A stretch of DNA of 64,000 bases, taken from contig NZ_JAUQWH010000015.1 in NCBI RefSeq assembly GCF_030757795.1, positions 1 to 64,000 of the forward strand, in the 5' to 3' direction. The stretch's first letter is position 1; every line of letters starts with the position of its first letter. Shown here one piece after another: positions 41,077-50,489 of this stretch. Both the position numbers and the translations under genes were made by a program. This DNA is from Actinoplanes oryzae. GTDB taxonomy: Bacteria; Actinomycetota; Actinomycetes; Mycobacteriales; Micromonosporaceae. Below the pieces are notes generated by a model that worked only from the letters and a program-made list of their open reading frames with translations, was not told the origin of the DNA and made no database searches.

Positions 41077-42159
41077 ATGCAGGTCATGAGCAACGAACCA
41101 CTTCAGGTCGGCATCATCGGCGCGGACACCCGGGCAAGCTGGTCCCAGGTGTCGCACGTGCCGGCCGTCCGAGCCCTCGACGGCTTCGCGCTGGCAGCGG
41201 TCGCCACCCGACGGGAGGAGAGCGCCCGCGAGGCCGCCGCGGCCTTCGGCGCCCGCACCTGGTACGCCGACCCGGCCGCCCTCATCCGCGACGACTCGAT
41301 CGACATCGTCACGATCGCCGTCCGGGTCCCCGCCCACCACGACCTGGTCCTCGCCGCCCTCGAGGCCGGGAAGACCGTCTACTGCGAGGCGCCCCTCGGA
41401 GTGTCGCCCGAGCAGACCCGGGCCCTCGCGGCGGCAGCCGGCCCGGGGCGCCACCTCATCGGCCTGCAGGGGCGTCTCAACCCCGCCGTACGCCGGGCCG
41501 CGCAGGTGATCGCCGACGGCGGCATCGGCCGGCCGTTGCACGCCCGCATCGTGTCGACGTCCTCCGGGTTCGGGCCCGTGACAGCCTCGGCCTACGACTA
41601 TTTCGAGCGGGCGGACGCCGGCGCCAACCTGGTCACCATCACGGCCGGGCACACGCTGGACATCGCGGAGGCCGTGCTCGGGGACCTCGCCGAGGTCGAC
41701 GCGCGGGCCGCGACCATGTGGCCCCGGCCGGTCCTGGCCGACACCGGCGGGACGGCCGTCCGCGAGGTGCCCGATCACCTGGACGTGCTGGGCACGACCG
41801 CGGACGGGACCGTCCTGGCCGCGAGCGTTCTCGGCGGCGTGGCGCCCGAGGAGGCGACCTTCCGGTTCGAGCTGCGCGGCACCGAGGGGTGGCTCTCGCT
41901 CACCGGGGGCTCGCTCTACGGCGTGCAGGCCGGCGACCTCACCCTCACGTCGAGCGCCGCCTTCGAGGCGCCGGACGCGCCGGCGGCGAAGGGCATGGCG
42001 GCGGGGCCCGCCCTGAACGTCGCCGAGGCGTACGCGACCCTGCTCCGGCCCGGCCTCGCGGGCCCGGACTTCGCCCTCGCGGTGCACAACAGCGAGCTGA
42101 CGGCCGCCGTCGCCCGCGCCGCCGCAACAGGGGAGCGGGTCACGAGGATTCACGGCTGA
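41077..42159 (+). CDS. Gfo/Idh/MocA-family protein with altered catalytic motif
   Basis: About 360 residues. The N-terminal Rossmann fold is intact (LQVGIIGADTRASW), and the C-terminal alpha/beta domain is typical. The usual EKP motif reads E104-A105-P106 (VYCEAPLG), so the catalytic lysine is missing. Gal80-like regulators also lack it (EWP), so this may bind NAD(P) and sugar without catalysis. ATG 41077 has GGACGGA upstream; ATG 41086 (MSNEPLQVGI) is an alternative. Confidence 0.8.
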   Translation: MQVMSNEPLQVGIIGADTRASWSQVSHVPAVRALDGFALAAVATRREESAREAAAAFGARTWYADPAALIRDDSIDIVTIAVRVPAHHDLVLAALEAGKTVYCEAPLGVSPEQTRALAAAAGPGRHLIGLQGRLNPAVRRAAQVIADGGIGRPLHARIVSTSSGFGPVTASAYDYFERADAGANLVTITAGHTLDIAEAVLGDLAEVDARAATMWPRPVLADTGGTAVREVPDHLDVLGTTADGTVLAASVLGGVAPEEATFRFELRGTEGWLSLTGGSLYGVQAGDLTLTSSAAFEAPDAPAAKGMAAGPALNVAEAYATLLRPGLAGPDFALAVHNSELTAAVARAAATGERVTRIHG

Positions 42160-42210
42160 GCCGCCGGAACGCCTCGGCCGGGAAGGGCGACCGGCGGCGC
42201 AGCCCGGCTG

Positions 42211-43488
42211 TCAGGGGTCGAGGGTGACGTCGCGGGCCCGGACGTACATGAAGCGGTGGTGGAAGGAGATGCGGTAGTAGGTCTCGGCGCCCGCAATGAC
42301 GGTGTGGTTGTAGGGGACGCCGGCGCCGTCGAAGCGGGCGTAGTAGATCTTGGCGCGGTCCCGATCGGCGAGCTGGTACCGCTGGCCGGCGGGGATCGCG
42401 TACAACGCGGTCGGAGCGGGCGGGGTCGCGGGGTTGCCCGCCGGCGCGCCCGCGGGCCACTCGCCCGGCTCGGGGAGGTTGGCGGGGAAGACGGGGATCG
42501 TGCCGGAGCGGGGTCTGACGGTCACACCGGCCGCCGGGCGGAGCACCTTGGTGGGCAGCCAGCCCTTCTGACCGCCGAACCAGATCGCCGTCCACCCTCC
42601 CCGGCGCTCGGCCACCGCGTACGTGCGCCCGGCCGCGGCCTTGTCGGACCAGTCCGCGATGTCGGTCGTCCCGCCGCCGAGGACCGGGTCGGTCAGCAGG
42701 GGCGCGTCGTCGCGCGGCTCGGTGCGCAGCAGCACGGTGCTCGACGGGCGGCGAGGCAGGTCCTGGCAGCCCGAGGCGGTGCAGGAGGTGAGGGCGGGCT
42801 GGTTGGTGGCGAAGCCGGGAGCGATGGTGACCAGGGCGCGGCCGGGCTCGGCGGCCGGCGCGTGCAGCAGCCGCATGAAGCGGTCCCAGTCCCAGTACGG
42901 GCCCGGGTCCGTGTGGGATTCCTCGAAGCGCTTCTGGTTGGCGACGTCGTCGTGGCCCAGGATGTGCTCGCGGTCGAGCGGGATGCGGTAGCGCGCGGCC
43001 AGGTAGCGGACCAGGGCGGCCGTGTTCTCGTACAGCGCGTCGGTGAACCAGGCGGTGCCCTCGGCGGCGTAGCCCTCCTGCTCGATGCCGATGGACTGCG
43101 CGTTGATCAGCGAGTTGCCGGCGTGCCAGGCGACGTCGCTGGTGCGCACCATCTGGGTGACGTGGCCGTCGGCGGAGCGGATCACGTAGTGCGCGGAGGT
43201 GTAGGCGGCCGGGTCCTGGAACCAGGCCAGCGTGCCGTCGTAGCTGCCCTCGGTGTCGTGCAGGACGATGTACTTGATCGGCAGTTGCTTCGACGGCCGG
43301 TCCGCCGGGTCGTAGTTGCCGTACGCGTTGGCGTCGGCGGGATTGTTCGACGCGTAGGCGGCGGGGACGAAGTCGCAGGCGAGCCGGGCGGGGCACTCGG
43401 GGGTGACCGCCGCGGACGCGGGCGCCGCGGGCAGGCCGACCGCCAGCGTCACCACGGCGGCGGCCGCCGCATGGAGAAGAAGTCTCAC
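42211..43488 (-). CDS. secreted N-acetylmuramoyl-L-alanine amidase (PGRP/Amidase_2)
   Basis: 425 residues from GTG 43488. Signal peptide LLLHAAAAAVVTLAVGLPAA ends at ASA. The amidase domain (about 60-225) has the zinc histidines in VLHDTEGS, VAWHAGN and ESHTDPGPYWDWDRF. A C-terminal region of about 180 residues holds two SH3-like repeats for wall binding. It cleaves the glycan-peptide bond in peptidoglycan outside the cell. Confidence 0.9.
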   Translation of the reverse strand: MRLLLHAAAAAVVTLAVGLPAAPASAAVTPECPARLACDFVPAAYASNNPADANAYGNYDPADRPSKQLPIKYIVLHDTEGSYDGTLAWFQDPAAYTSAHYVIRSADGHVTQMVRTSDVAWHAGNSLINAQSIGIEQEGYAAEGTAWFTDALYENTAALVRYLAARYRIPLDREHILGHDDVANQKRFEESHTDPGPYWDWDRFMRLLHAPAAEPGRALVTIAPGFATNQPALTSCTASGCQDLPRRPSSTVLLRTEPRDDAPLLTDPVLGGGTTDIADWSDKAAAGRTYAVAERRGGWTAIWFGGQKGWLPTKVLRPAAGVTVRPRSGTIPVFPANLPEPGEWPAGAPAGNPATPPAPTALYAIPAGQRYQLADRDRAKIYYARFDGAGVPYNHTVIAGAETYYRISFHHRFMYVRARDVTLDP

Positions 43489-43567
43489 ATCCGGCGACGT
43501 TAATGACGTTCGTCCGGAATCGGCCGGCCTGTGCACCGATGTCCGCGAGATCGGCGCGAACGTCCCC

Positions 43568-43954
43568 TCAGCCGGCGAGGGGCTCCGGGGGCGGGTCGTC
43601 GTCGATGGCGAAGAGCATGGGGTGGACGGCGAGGCGGTGGTCGCGTTCCCGGCAGCGCGCCGGGGGGAGCAGCGACGAGCCGTGCTCCGGGTGCTCGCCG
43701 CAGTGCCGCATCGCGCGGTTCACCGCGTCCTCGTGGTGGCGGCCGCCGCCGTACTCGCCGCAGGTCGTGCAGTCCCAGCGCCAGTAGGCGGGGCCCTCGT
43801 CGGACTCGTGGCGGCGGATGCGCAGGGGCGGTCCCGCCTTGTCGCGGGCGGCCGCCAGGATGGCGGGCATCTCCCCGGCGGACGGCGGGCCGGCCGGCCG
43901 TCTCGGGATCTGGCCGATGATCTCGGCCAGCATGCTGGTTCCGGTGCCCGGCAT
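43568..43954 (-). CDS. hypothetical protein with CXXC and histidines, 128 aa
   Basis: The centre has RWDCTTCGEYGGGRHHEDAVNRAM and a second cysteine pair candidate (HC, RC), suggesting a zinc-binding fold. No signal or membrane helix. ATG at 43954. It lies between two unrelated genes; the role is unknown. Confidence 0.6.
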   Translation of the reverse strand: MPGTGTSMLAEIIGQIPRRPAGPPSAGEMPAILAAARDKAGPPLRIRRHESDEGPAYWRWDCTTCGEYGGGRHHEDAVNRAMRHCGEHPEHGSSLLPPARCRERDHRLAVHPMLFAIDDDPPPEPLAG

Positions 43955-44144
43955 CTGCGCCCCTCCCGTTCACGCCGTGGAAAATCCGAGATCAAGTCTG
44001 AACCGGACGGCCCGGCGAGGACCGGTCGTTCGCGGATTCCGGGGCACGTATTCACCCGCAGTGGTGCAACCCTCGCGTACGGGCTGCGGTGCTGGTGGAA
44101 CGCGGTGTTACCGTGGTCGATCGGCGGCACTGGGAGGTGGCTCG

Positions 44145-45107
44145 GTGGTCTTCGCCCACTCGGCGTTCCTCTACGACAGCGACGCGGCCTACGCCTCGGC
44201 GCTGGCCCTGTTCGCGCGCGAGGGGCTCGCCCGGGAGCAGTTCGTCGCGATGGCGGCCGCGCCAGGGCAGCTCGGGCTGGTGCGGGAGGCGCTCGGCGGC
44301 GACGCGCGGTCGGTGCGGTTCCTGCCCGCCGACGACTGGTACGCGCAACCCGTCCGCACGATCGCCGGCTGGGTCAAGCTGCTGCGCTCGGGGCAGGTTC
44401 GCGGCCGCACCACGCGGCTGATCGGCGAGACACCGTGGACGGGCGCCACCGCGGCGTGGACGCGTTACGAGGCGGCGCTCAACCGCGCGCTGTCCCGCTA
44501 CGACGGCACCCTGCTGTGCCCGTACGACCGGCGCGCCCTGCCCCCGCACCTGCTCGACGTCGCGGACCGCACCCACCCGCGCGTGCACCACGGCGGCTGG
44601 CACGAGAGCACCCGCTACGAGCCCGCACGGGTGCTGACCGAGGTGCCGGACCAGCCGTGGCCGGTGTCGGGCGAGCCGGCGCTGGTCGCTCCCGTGCCGG
44701 ACAGCGTGGCCGGGCTGCGCGCCACCGTGCGCGAGCGGGCGGCGCTCGGCGGCTGGCTGCCACCCGGCCGGGTCGACTACCTGGTGCTGGCCGTCTGCGA
44801 GCTCGCCACGAACAGTGTCCGGCACGGCGGCGCCGAGCGGGAGCTCACGATCTGGGTGCTGCCCGACGCGGTGGTGTGCGAGGTCACCGACACCGGCGGC
44901 ACGGCACCCGACCCGTTCGCCGGCTATCTGCCGCCGGTGCCGGGCGTCTCGGGCGGCATGGGCCTCTGGCTCGTGCACCAGCTCTGCGACGGCCTGACCC
45001 TGCGGCGGGAGGGCGAGGTGACGAGTGCCCGCTTCGGCATGCTGCGGGCGGCCGCGAGCCCCGCACGGGTCACCGGGCGCGAACGACACCCAGCGTGCTC
45101 GGGCTGA
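44145..45107 (+). CDS. MEDS sensor with anti-sigma-type HATPase domain
   Basis: 320 residues from GTG 44145 with GGGAGG upstream. The N-terminal half (HSAFLYDSDAAYASALALFA) is a MEDS/DcmR-type sensory domain. The C-terminal half (about 190-310) is a GHKL ATPase with N-box ELATNSVRHGG and VTDTGG, as in RsbW-like anti-sigma regulators. This two-domain form is abundant in Streptomyces and Micromonosporaceae and probably links a signal to a sigma or antagonist partner. Confidence 0.85.
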   Translation: MVFAHSAFLYDSDAAYASALALFAREGLAREQFVAMAAAPGQLGLVREALGGDARSVRFLPADDWYAQPVRTIAGWVKLLRSGQVRGRTTRLIGETPWTGATAAWTRYEAALNRALSRYDGTLLCPYDRRALPPHLLDVADRTHPRVHHGGWHESTRYEPARVLTEVPDQPWPVSGEPALVAPVPDSVAGLRATVRERAALGGWLPPGRVDYLVLAVCELATNSVRHGGAERELTIWVLPDAVVCEVTDTGGTAPDPFAGYLPPVPGVSGGMGLWLVHQLCDGLTLRREGEVTSARFGMLRAAASPARVTGRERHPACSG

Positions 45108-46329
45108 CGCCCGGGAAGACGCCGCCCAGGTCGCCCACGCCGCATCGGGCCCGCAGGATCTCGCCGATCACCGCGCGATAGTCGGTGGTCACCGCGAGGT
45201 CGCCGTCGACGAGGTTCGCCGGGGCGAGGCCGGGCCAGCGGCCGTGGACCTTGCCGCCGCGCACGCCACCGCCCAGCACGAGCATCGCGTTGCCGTAGCC
45301 GTGGTCCAGGCCGCCCGAGCCGTTCTGCCCCACGCGCCGCCCGAACTCGCTGATCGTGACCAGCGTGACCCGGCCCAGCCCGGCCGGGCCGAGGTCGGTG
45401 GCGAACGCGGCGAGGGCCGTGGCGAGATCGGTCAGGTGGTCGAACATCTTCTGGCCGGGGGCGGCGGCGCCGAGGTTCTCGTGCATGTCCCAGTCGCCGG
45501 AGTCGACGCAGGCGCTCATCAGGCCCACGTCGGCCTTGACCAGCCGCGCCACGTCGCGCAGGGCCCGGCCCAGCTCGGTGTCGGGGTAGGCGGCGCCGTT
45601 GGCGGGCCGGTATCCGGCCGCCTTCAGCGTGGCCGTGGTGGCGAGGGCGGCGGTGGTCATGCGGGTCGTCGTCGCGAGGGCGGCCGGCGCGTCGGCGTAC
45701 AGGGAAGCCATGGTCTTCGCCATCGGGCGGGCGGGATCCTCGCCGGAGAGCGTGAAGTCGTCGACGGCGGTCAGGCCCAGATCGGGGGCGGGGCCGGCGA
45801 GGACGCGGGCGGGCATGGCGCTGCCCACCGAGACCGCGCCGAAGGGGTCCGTCGCGCCGAGCGAGCCCATCATCCGGTCCAGCCAGCCGGTGCGCACGCT
45901 GGTCCCGGGCGCGGCCCGCTCGAGCTCCTCCATGGCGGAGAAGTGCGACCGGTTCGGCGCGGGCTGCCCGGCGGCCTGCACGGCGCCCAGCACCCCCGAT
46001 CGCCAGTACGGCAGCAGCGGCGCGAGCCCCGGGTGGAGCCCGAAGAACCCGTCCCCGCCGAGCAGCTTCGCCTTCGGCACGGCGATGTCCGGGCGCGCCG
46101 AGTAGTACGCGGGGTCGCCGGCCGGCACGATCGCGGACAGCCCGTCGAAGCCGCCGCGCAGCGACAGCAGCACGAACACGTCGCCGGTGTAGCCGGGCGA
46201 CGCGTAGGCGAGCTGCGTGGCGAGCTGGTCGCCCACGAGCCCGGCGAACGCCCCGGCCGCGCCCGCCGCGAGCACCTTGCGCCGGCTGACCGGGCAGCCG
46301 CACACGTCCGTCAACTTGGTCACGGTCAC
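45070..46329 (-). CDS. DUF1501 protein with Tat-type signal
   Basis: 419 residues from GTG 46329, which overlaps the stop of the DUF1800 gene by 4 bases (GTGA). SRRKVLAAGAAGAFAGL near residue 15 is a twin-arginine signal. LLSLRGGFDGLSA and ISEFGRRVGQNGSGGLDHG are DUF1501 hallmarks, related to the sulfatase/alkaline phosphatase fold. DUF1501 and DUF1800 proteins are regularly paired and exported; their substrate is unknown. Confidence 0.9.
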   Translation of the reverse strand: MTVTKLTDVCGCPVSRRKVLAAGAAGAFAGLVGDQLATQLAYASPGYTGDVFVLLSLRGGFDGLSAIVPAGDPAYYSARPDIAVPKAKLLGGDGFFGLHPGLAPLLPYWRSGVLGAVQAAGQPAPNRSHFSAMEELERAAPGTSVRTGWLDRMMGSLGATDPFGAVSVGSAMPARVLAGPAPDLGLTAVDDFTLSGEDPARPMAKTMASLYADAPAALATTTRMTTAALATTATLKAAGYRPANGAAYPDTELGRALRDVARLVKADVGLMSACVDSGDWDMHENLGAAAPGQKMFDHLTDLATALAAFATDLGPAGLGRVTLVTISEFGRRVGQNGSGGLDHGYGNAMLVLGGGVRGGKVHGRWPGLAPANLVDGDLAVTTDYRAVIGEILRARCGVGDLGGVFPGVSPSTLGVVRAR

Positions 46330-47771
46330 CTCAGGCTGAAGTAGGGGCTGTTGAGGAGCAGGGCGGGCAGGTACGGGAAGGCCCAGCCGGCCGCCGCGTC
46401 GCTCGCCTTGAGCGGGCTCGCCGGGGACTTGCCGTAGAAGGCGGCCAGGGCCTCCCGGTGGGCGGGCGCGGGGGACCGCCCGACGAGCCGGGTGGCGACG
46501 GCGTCGATGAGGGCGCCGTACGTGGCTGGGAGCGTGCTGCCGGCGTACTCCTTGATCGGCGCGTCGGGCCGCACGAGCGTCGTGGGCCACCAGCCGGCGG
46601 CCACGTTGAGATGGGCGTTCCAGCGGATGACCTGGCCGGACGGGCTGGCCCAGGCGGCCGCCACGTCGGGGTAGCCGTTCGGCGGCGCCCACGCGAGCGG
46701 CGCCTGCCCCGCGGACTCGCAGATCCAGTAGAGCGCCTGCAGGCCCTTGACCCCGGCCTTGTCCGGGCCGAAGCCGAGCGTACGGACGGTCGCGACGACA
46801 TCTTCGTACGGCGTCCGCGTCTTCGCCCCCGCGGACGCCCCGAACTCCGCCGACGTGAACAGCGCCCGCAGCACCGGGGCGATCGCCGACTTGTTGTCCA
46901 GGTAGACCTTGGTCAGCTTCGTCACCAGGCTCGCGGGCGGCTCGTCGGCCACGAACCGGACGCACAGCTTGGTGACGATCCGCTTCGCCGTGGCCGGGTG
47001 CACGGCCAGGTAGTCGAGCAGCGCCAGGGCGGCGGCCTCGCCCCCGGCCGCCGTGGCGTTCGCGTGCTTGAAGCCGAGCACCTGCACGGCGCCCGTGGCG
47101 TGCTGCGCCGCGTCGTAGCGGTACTTGCCGGTGTCCCAGCGCACGGTCAGCCCGGTGAGCAGCCGGGCGGCGTTCTTCACGTCGGACTCCGAGTAGCCCA
47201 GGCCGACGGTGTGCAGCTCCAGCAGTTCGCGGCCGTAGTTCTCGTTCGGCGCCGCGCGGGTGGAGAACCTGTTGTCGAGGTAGGTCAGCATGGCCGGATG
47301 CCGGGCGCTCGCCTTCAGCATGTCGGCGAAGCGGCCCAGCGCGTACGCCCGGACGACCGTCCTGTCGTAGTCGGGGCGGCTGTCCCACACGTCGCCGGAG
47401 GGGCACGTGACGTTGAGGTGGTTCGACCAGAACTCGGTCATGACCTCGAACAGCTGCCGTTCGCTCCACACCGCGCGGGCCACCGTGGCGTAGCCGGTCT
47501 CGAACATGGCGTCCCAGGCGTACTCCTGCAGGGCGCCCTTGCGGACCCGGGTGCGGATCGCGTCGACGGTCATCCCGCTCATGGGCAGCCGGGCCGCCAG
47601 GCCGTCCGCGACCGGATCGGGGATCGTGGCGGGCTTGAGCTGCCGGTCGAGCCACGCGGTGGCGCCGAGGCGGCGGATGTCGGCGACGGCTGCGGGGGTC
47701 GGACCGTACGTGGCCCGGCGCAGCAGATGCAGCAGCGGGTCGGCGGGCAGGAAGTCGGTGGTGGCCGTCAC
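46326..47771 (-). CDS. DUF1800 family protein
   Basis: 481 residues from GTG 47771. The family blocks HLLRRATYGPTP, EFWSNHLNV, PNENYGRELLELHTVGLGY and the C-terminal LPALLLNSPYFSLR are all present. It is translationally coupled to the DUF1501 gene. No signal peptide is visible at this start, so it may leave the cell with its Tat partner. The function is unknown. Confidence 0.9.
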   Translation of the reverse strand: MTATTDFLPADPLLHLLRRATYGPTPAAVADIRRLGATAWLDRQLKPATIPDPVADGLAARLPMSGMTVDAIRTRVRKGALQEYAWDAMFETGYATVARAVWSERQLFEVMTEFWSNHLNVTCPSGDVWDSRPDYDRTVVRAYALGRFADMLKASARHPAMLTYLDNRFSTRAAPNENYGRELLELHTVGLGYSESDVKNAARLLTGLTVRWDTGKYRYDAAQHATGAVQVLGFKHANATAAGGEAAALALLDYLAVHPATAKRIVTKLCVRFVADEPPASLVTKLTKVYLDNKSAIAPVLRALFTSAEFGASAGAKTRTPYEDVVATVRTLGFGPDKAGVKGLQALYWICESAGQAPLAWAPPNGYPDVAAAWASPSGQVIRWNAHLNVAAGWWPTTLVRPDAPIKEYAGSTLPATYGALIDAVATRLVGRSPAPAHREALAAFYGKSPASPLKASDAAAGWAFPYLPALLLNSPYFSLR

Positions 47772-47856
47772 GCCCTGTCCTGTCGGCGGGCCGCTCCAAG
47801 ATCATCGGGTTCCCCGGGCGCTGCTACCCGACCGCAACCCGACATACTTGTCCGTC

Positions 47857-48714
47857 ATGGCTTCCTCGCGGCGTGCTTCCCCCGGACGGCGCTCGCAGGT
47901 CGTCGCCTCCGGCGTGGCCGACCTCGTGCCCGACGGCGACCGGCCCGGCGCCTGGACGCTGCTGCTCGACGGCGCCCCGCAGTCGCACGTCGACCTGGAC
48001 GATCCGACGTACCTGGAGTTCGAGTACGTCCGGCGGATGAGCGCCGTGATCGACCTGGCCGCGCCGCCGGGAGCCCCGCTGCGGGTCCTGCACCTGGGCG
48101 GGGGCGCGCTGACGCTGCCCCGCTATGTCGCGGCGACGCGGCCCGGCTCCCCGCAGCGCGTCGTCGAGATCGACGGGCCGCTGGTCGAGCTGGTGCGCTC
48201 GGCCCTGCCCTGGGACCCGCGGGCCAAGCTGAAGGTCCGGGTCGGCGACGCGCGCGAGGCCGTCTCGGGCATGCGCGAGGCCGGATACGACCTCGTGGTG
48301 CTCGACGTCTTCGCCGGCGCGCGGACCCCGGCGCACCTGGCGTCGGCCGAGTTCATGGCGCAGGTGGCCCGGGTGCTCGCCCCGGCGGGACTGCTCGTGG
48401 CCAACGTCGCCGACGGGCCCCCGCTGACGTACGCGCGCACGCAGGTCGCCACCATCCGCACCGCGCTCCCGCAGGCCTGCCTCGTCGCCGACGCCGCGGT
48501 CCTGCGCGGGCGCCGCTTCGGCAACCTCGTCGTGGTCGCCGGCCGCACGCCGCCGCCGGTCGACCAGCTGAGCCGGCGCGCCGCGGGCGACTGGTTCCCC
48601 GGACGGGTCGAGACGGACCTCGACAGGTTCGCCGGAGGGCGCCCGCCGGCCCACGACGCGGACGCCGTCCCGTCGCCCGCACCGCCCGAGGGCCTCTTCA
48701 GCGGACGCGCCTGA
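47857..48714 (+). CDS. spermidine-synthase-like methyltransferase-fold protein
   Basis: 285 residues. Rossmann motif VLHLGGGALTLPRYVA near 75, acidic VVEIDGPLVEL, then DLVVLDVFAGA. This is the spermidine-synthase fold, but the aminopropyl site is not obvious, as in the many SpeE-like proteins of actinomycetes. Short N-terminal beta domain present. Divergent from the DUF1800 gene across 85 bases. Confidence 0.85.
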   Translation: MASSRRASPGRRSQVVASGVADLVPDGDRPGAWTLLLDGAPQSHVDLDDPTYLEFEYVRRMSAVIDLAAPPGAPLRVLHLGGGALTLPRYVAATRPGSPQRVVEIDGPLVELVRSALPWDPRAKLKVRVGDAREAVSGMREAGYDLVVLDVFAGARTPAHLASAEFMAQVARVLAPAGLLVANVADGPPLTYARTQVATIRTALPQACLVADAAVLRGRRFGNLVVVAGRTPPPVDQLSRRAAGDWFPGRVETDLDRFAGGRPPAHDADAVPSPAPPEGLFSGRA

Positions 48715-48784
48715 CCAGCACGAATCACATGAAATGATCGCCCAGTGGGTTGTCCGATCCCGCTGTGCAGGATTCAATCAGAGG

Positions 48785-49795
48785 ATGGCCTACCCCACTG
48801 CCGCGGACGAACCCGCCGGTGCCCACGCACCCGACGTCTTCGGTCCGCTGCCGGAGGGTGAGCGGTCGCTGTGGCGCGGCCGGTCGGCCGTCGCGGAGTA
48901 CGCGTTCGACCAGGCCGCCTCGCTGCCCCGGTGGACGCTGCCGGAGACCACCGAGGTGCTCGTCACCAACCACCGCATCGTCTATGCGCACACCTCCGAC
49001 GACCTCGAGGTGCGCTCCAGCGAGATGTCCTGGGTCTTCCCGCAGCACATCCGGGTCCAGCCGGCCCGCACCGAGGACGGCCGCACCGCCGCCGTGGCCC
49101 AGCTCCAGCTCGTCTGCGGCGGGTCGGACGGCTCGTTCCCGGCCCTGGTCTTCGCGGGCGGCGACCTGACCGAGACCAGCGACGCCGACAAACTGGCCAA
49201 CGTCGTCCGCCACGCCATCGCCCGCTACCGCGTCGACAACGCGAGCAAACTCGGCATCTCGGTCGAGGACGCCCGCGAGCTGGTCAAAAACCTCATCGGC
49301 CCCGAGTTCGCCGGCACGGACGGCGGCGAGGGCCAGACCGTCTCCCTGCTGGGAGCGCTCGCCGTGCCCCGCCAGGCGCAGGCCGCCGAGTCCGAGGAGC
49401 CTGAGCCCGGCCCGGTCTCCGCGCCGCCGGTGCTGGAGGGCGAGATCCTCGACCCGCTGCCCGACGCGGCCGTGGGCACGGCGGCCGTCCGCGCCCCCTA
49501 CTCCTCCGCCGCCCAGCAGGCCCGCGCCCTGCGCGACGCGGCCGGCGAGGTCGCCACCTACGACTCCCACCCCGACCTCGCGGCGCGCGCCGCCAACGTG
49601 GCCGCCCGCCTGGCCGACCTCGTCGACGCGCACGACGACGATCTCGACGAGCCCGGGGACCAGGGGCCGGAGCTCACCGCCCGCGCCGAGCGCGTGCGCC
49701 GGGCGACCGCCCGCTTCGCCGCCAACTCGGCCCGCGGCAAGGCGACGGTCCGCCGCCCCGACCGCGAGCCGGACCCGCGCCCGCACGGCATCTGA
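48785..49795 (+). CDS. conserved hypothetical protein, 336 aa
   Basis: ATG at 48785. The first 150 residues have the strand pattern of a PH-like domain (ERSLWRGRSAVAEYAF, VLVTNHRIVYAHTSDDLEVR). The remainder is Ala/Pro-rich with a helical end. No signal or membrane helix. The family is not recognised; the PH-like reading is inference. Confidence 0.65.
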   Translation: MAYPTAADEPAGAHAPDVFGPLPEGERSLWRGRSAVAEYAFDQAASLPRWTLPETTEVLVTNHRIVYAHTSDDLEVRSSEMSWVFPQHIRVQPARTEDGRTAAVAQLQLVCGGSDGSFPALVFAGGDLTETSDADKLANVVRHAIARYRVDNASKLGISVEDARELVKNLIGPEFAGTDGGEGQTVSLLGALAVPRQAQAAESEEPEPGPVSAPPVLEGEILDPLPDAAVGTAAVRAPYSSAAQQARALRDAAGEVATYDSHPDLAARAANVAARLADLVDAHDDDLDEPGDQGPELTARAERVRRATARFAANSARGKATVRRPDREPDPRPHGI

Positions 49796-49822
49796 GTCCG
49801 TACCCCGGGGCCTGCCCGCCCC

Positions 49823-50401
49823 TCAGCCCCGGCGCAGGCCGTCGACCAGCAGGGCGACCATCCGCCGGCCGTAACCGGGCTCCTCGTCCGGCAGCGGCGC
49901 GCACAGCTTCGCGACCGCGTAGAGCAGATCGCGCGGGGTGATCGTGGCGCGGATCTCCCCGCTCGCCGCCGCTCGGTCGAGCAGGGACTCCGCGGCCGGG
50001 GACAGCTTGGCCAGCAGATAGCCGGGCAGCCCCGCGAACGCCGGGTCGCCGGAGTGCAGCGCCGCGGCGAACCCCCGTTTCGTCGCGATCAGCGCGGCGA
50101 GCCGGTCCGCCCAGTGGGCGAGCGCGATGCCCGGCGGGTGCTCGGCGGCCAGCGCCGGGGCGGCGTCGGCGACGGCGTCGATCTCCCGCTCGATCACCGC
50201 CTTGATCAGGTCGGCCCGCTGCGGGAAGTGCCGGTAGAGCGTGCCGACGCCCACCCCGGCCAGGTCCGTGATCTCCTTCGCGGGCGCGTCGACGCCCGAG
50301 GTGCCGAAGACCGTCTTCGCGGCCTCCAGCAGCGACTCGACGTTGCGTCGCGCGTCGGTGCGCATCCGCCGTGGCCGCGGGTCCGCCGTGGTGTCCGGCA
50401 C
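49823..50401 (-). CDS. TetR-family repressor
   Basis: 192 residues from GTG 50401 with GGGGAGG upstream. N-terminal HTH: AKTVFGTSGVDAPAKEITDLAGVGVGTLYRHF. Divergent from an aldo-keto reductase gene across 88 bases that contain two matching palindromes, so it very likely represses that gene and itself. Confidence 0.92.
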   Translation of the reverse strand: MPDTTADPRPRRMRTDARRNVESLLEAAKTVFGTSGVDAPAKEITDLAGVGVGTLYRHFPQRADLIKAVIEREIDAVADAAPALAAEHPPGIALAHWADRLAALIATKRGFAAALHSGDPAFAGLPGYLLAKLSPAAESLLDRAAASGEIRATITPRDLLYAVAKLCAPLPDEEPGYGRRMVALLVDGLRRG

Positions 50402-50422
50402 ATCGCCTCCCCTTGCTGTTCC

Positions 50423-50458
50423 GGAAAGCCTTTCCGTATAGTTCCGGAAAGACATTCC
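50423..50458. promoter_or_regulatory. paired TetR operators
   Basis: Two 13-bp dyads, GGAAAGCCTTTCC (50423-50435) and GGAAAGACATTCC (50446-50458), centres 23 bases apart, each preceded by TTCC. They sit between the divergent tetR and reductase starts. Confidence 0.7.
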
Positions 50459-50489
50459 ACTTCAGCCACGATATCGCGGGGAGACCGCC

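Noticed and set aside
45070-47805. 911-codon ORF on the minus strand
   Set aside because: It is the DUF1501 frame extended antisense-like through the out-of-frame DUF1800 gene; the GTG at 46329 is the real start.
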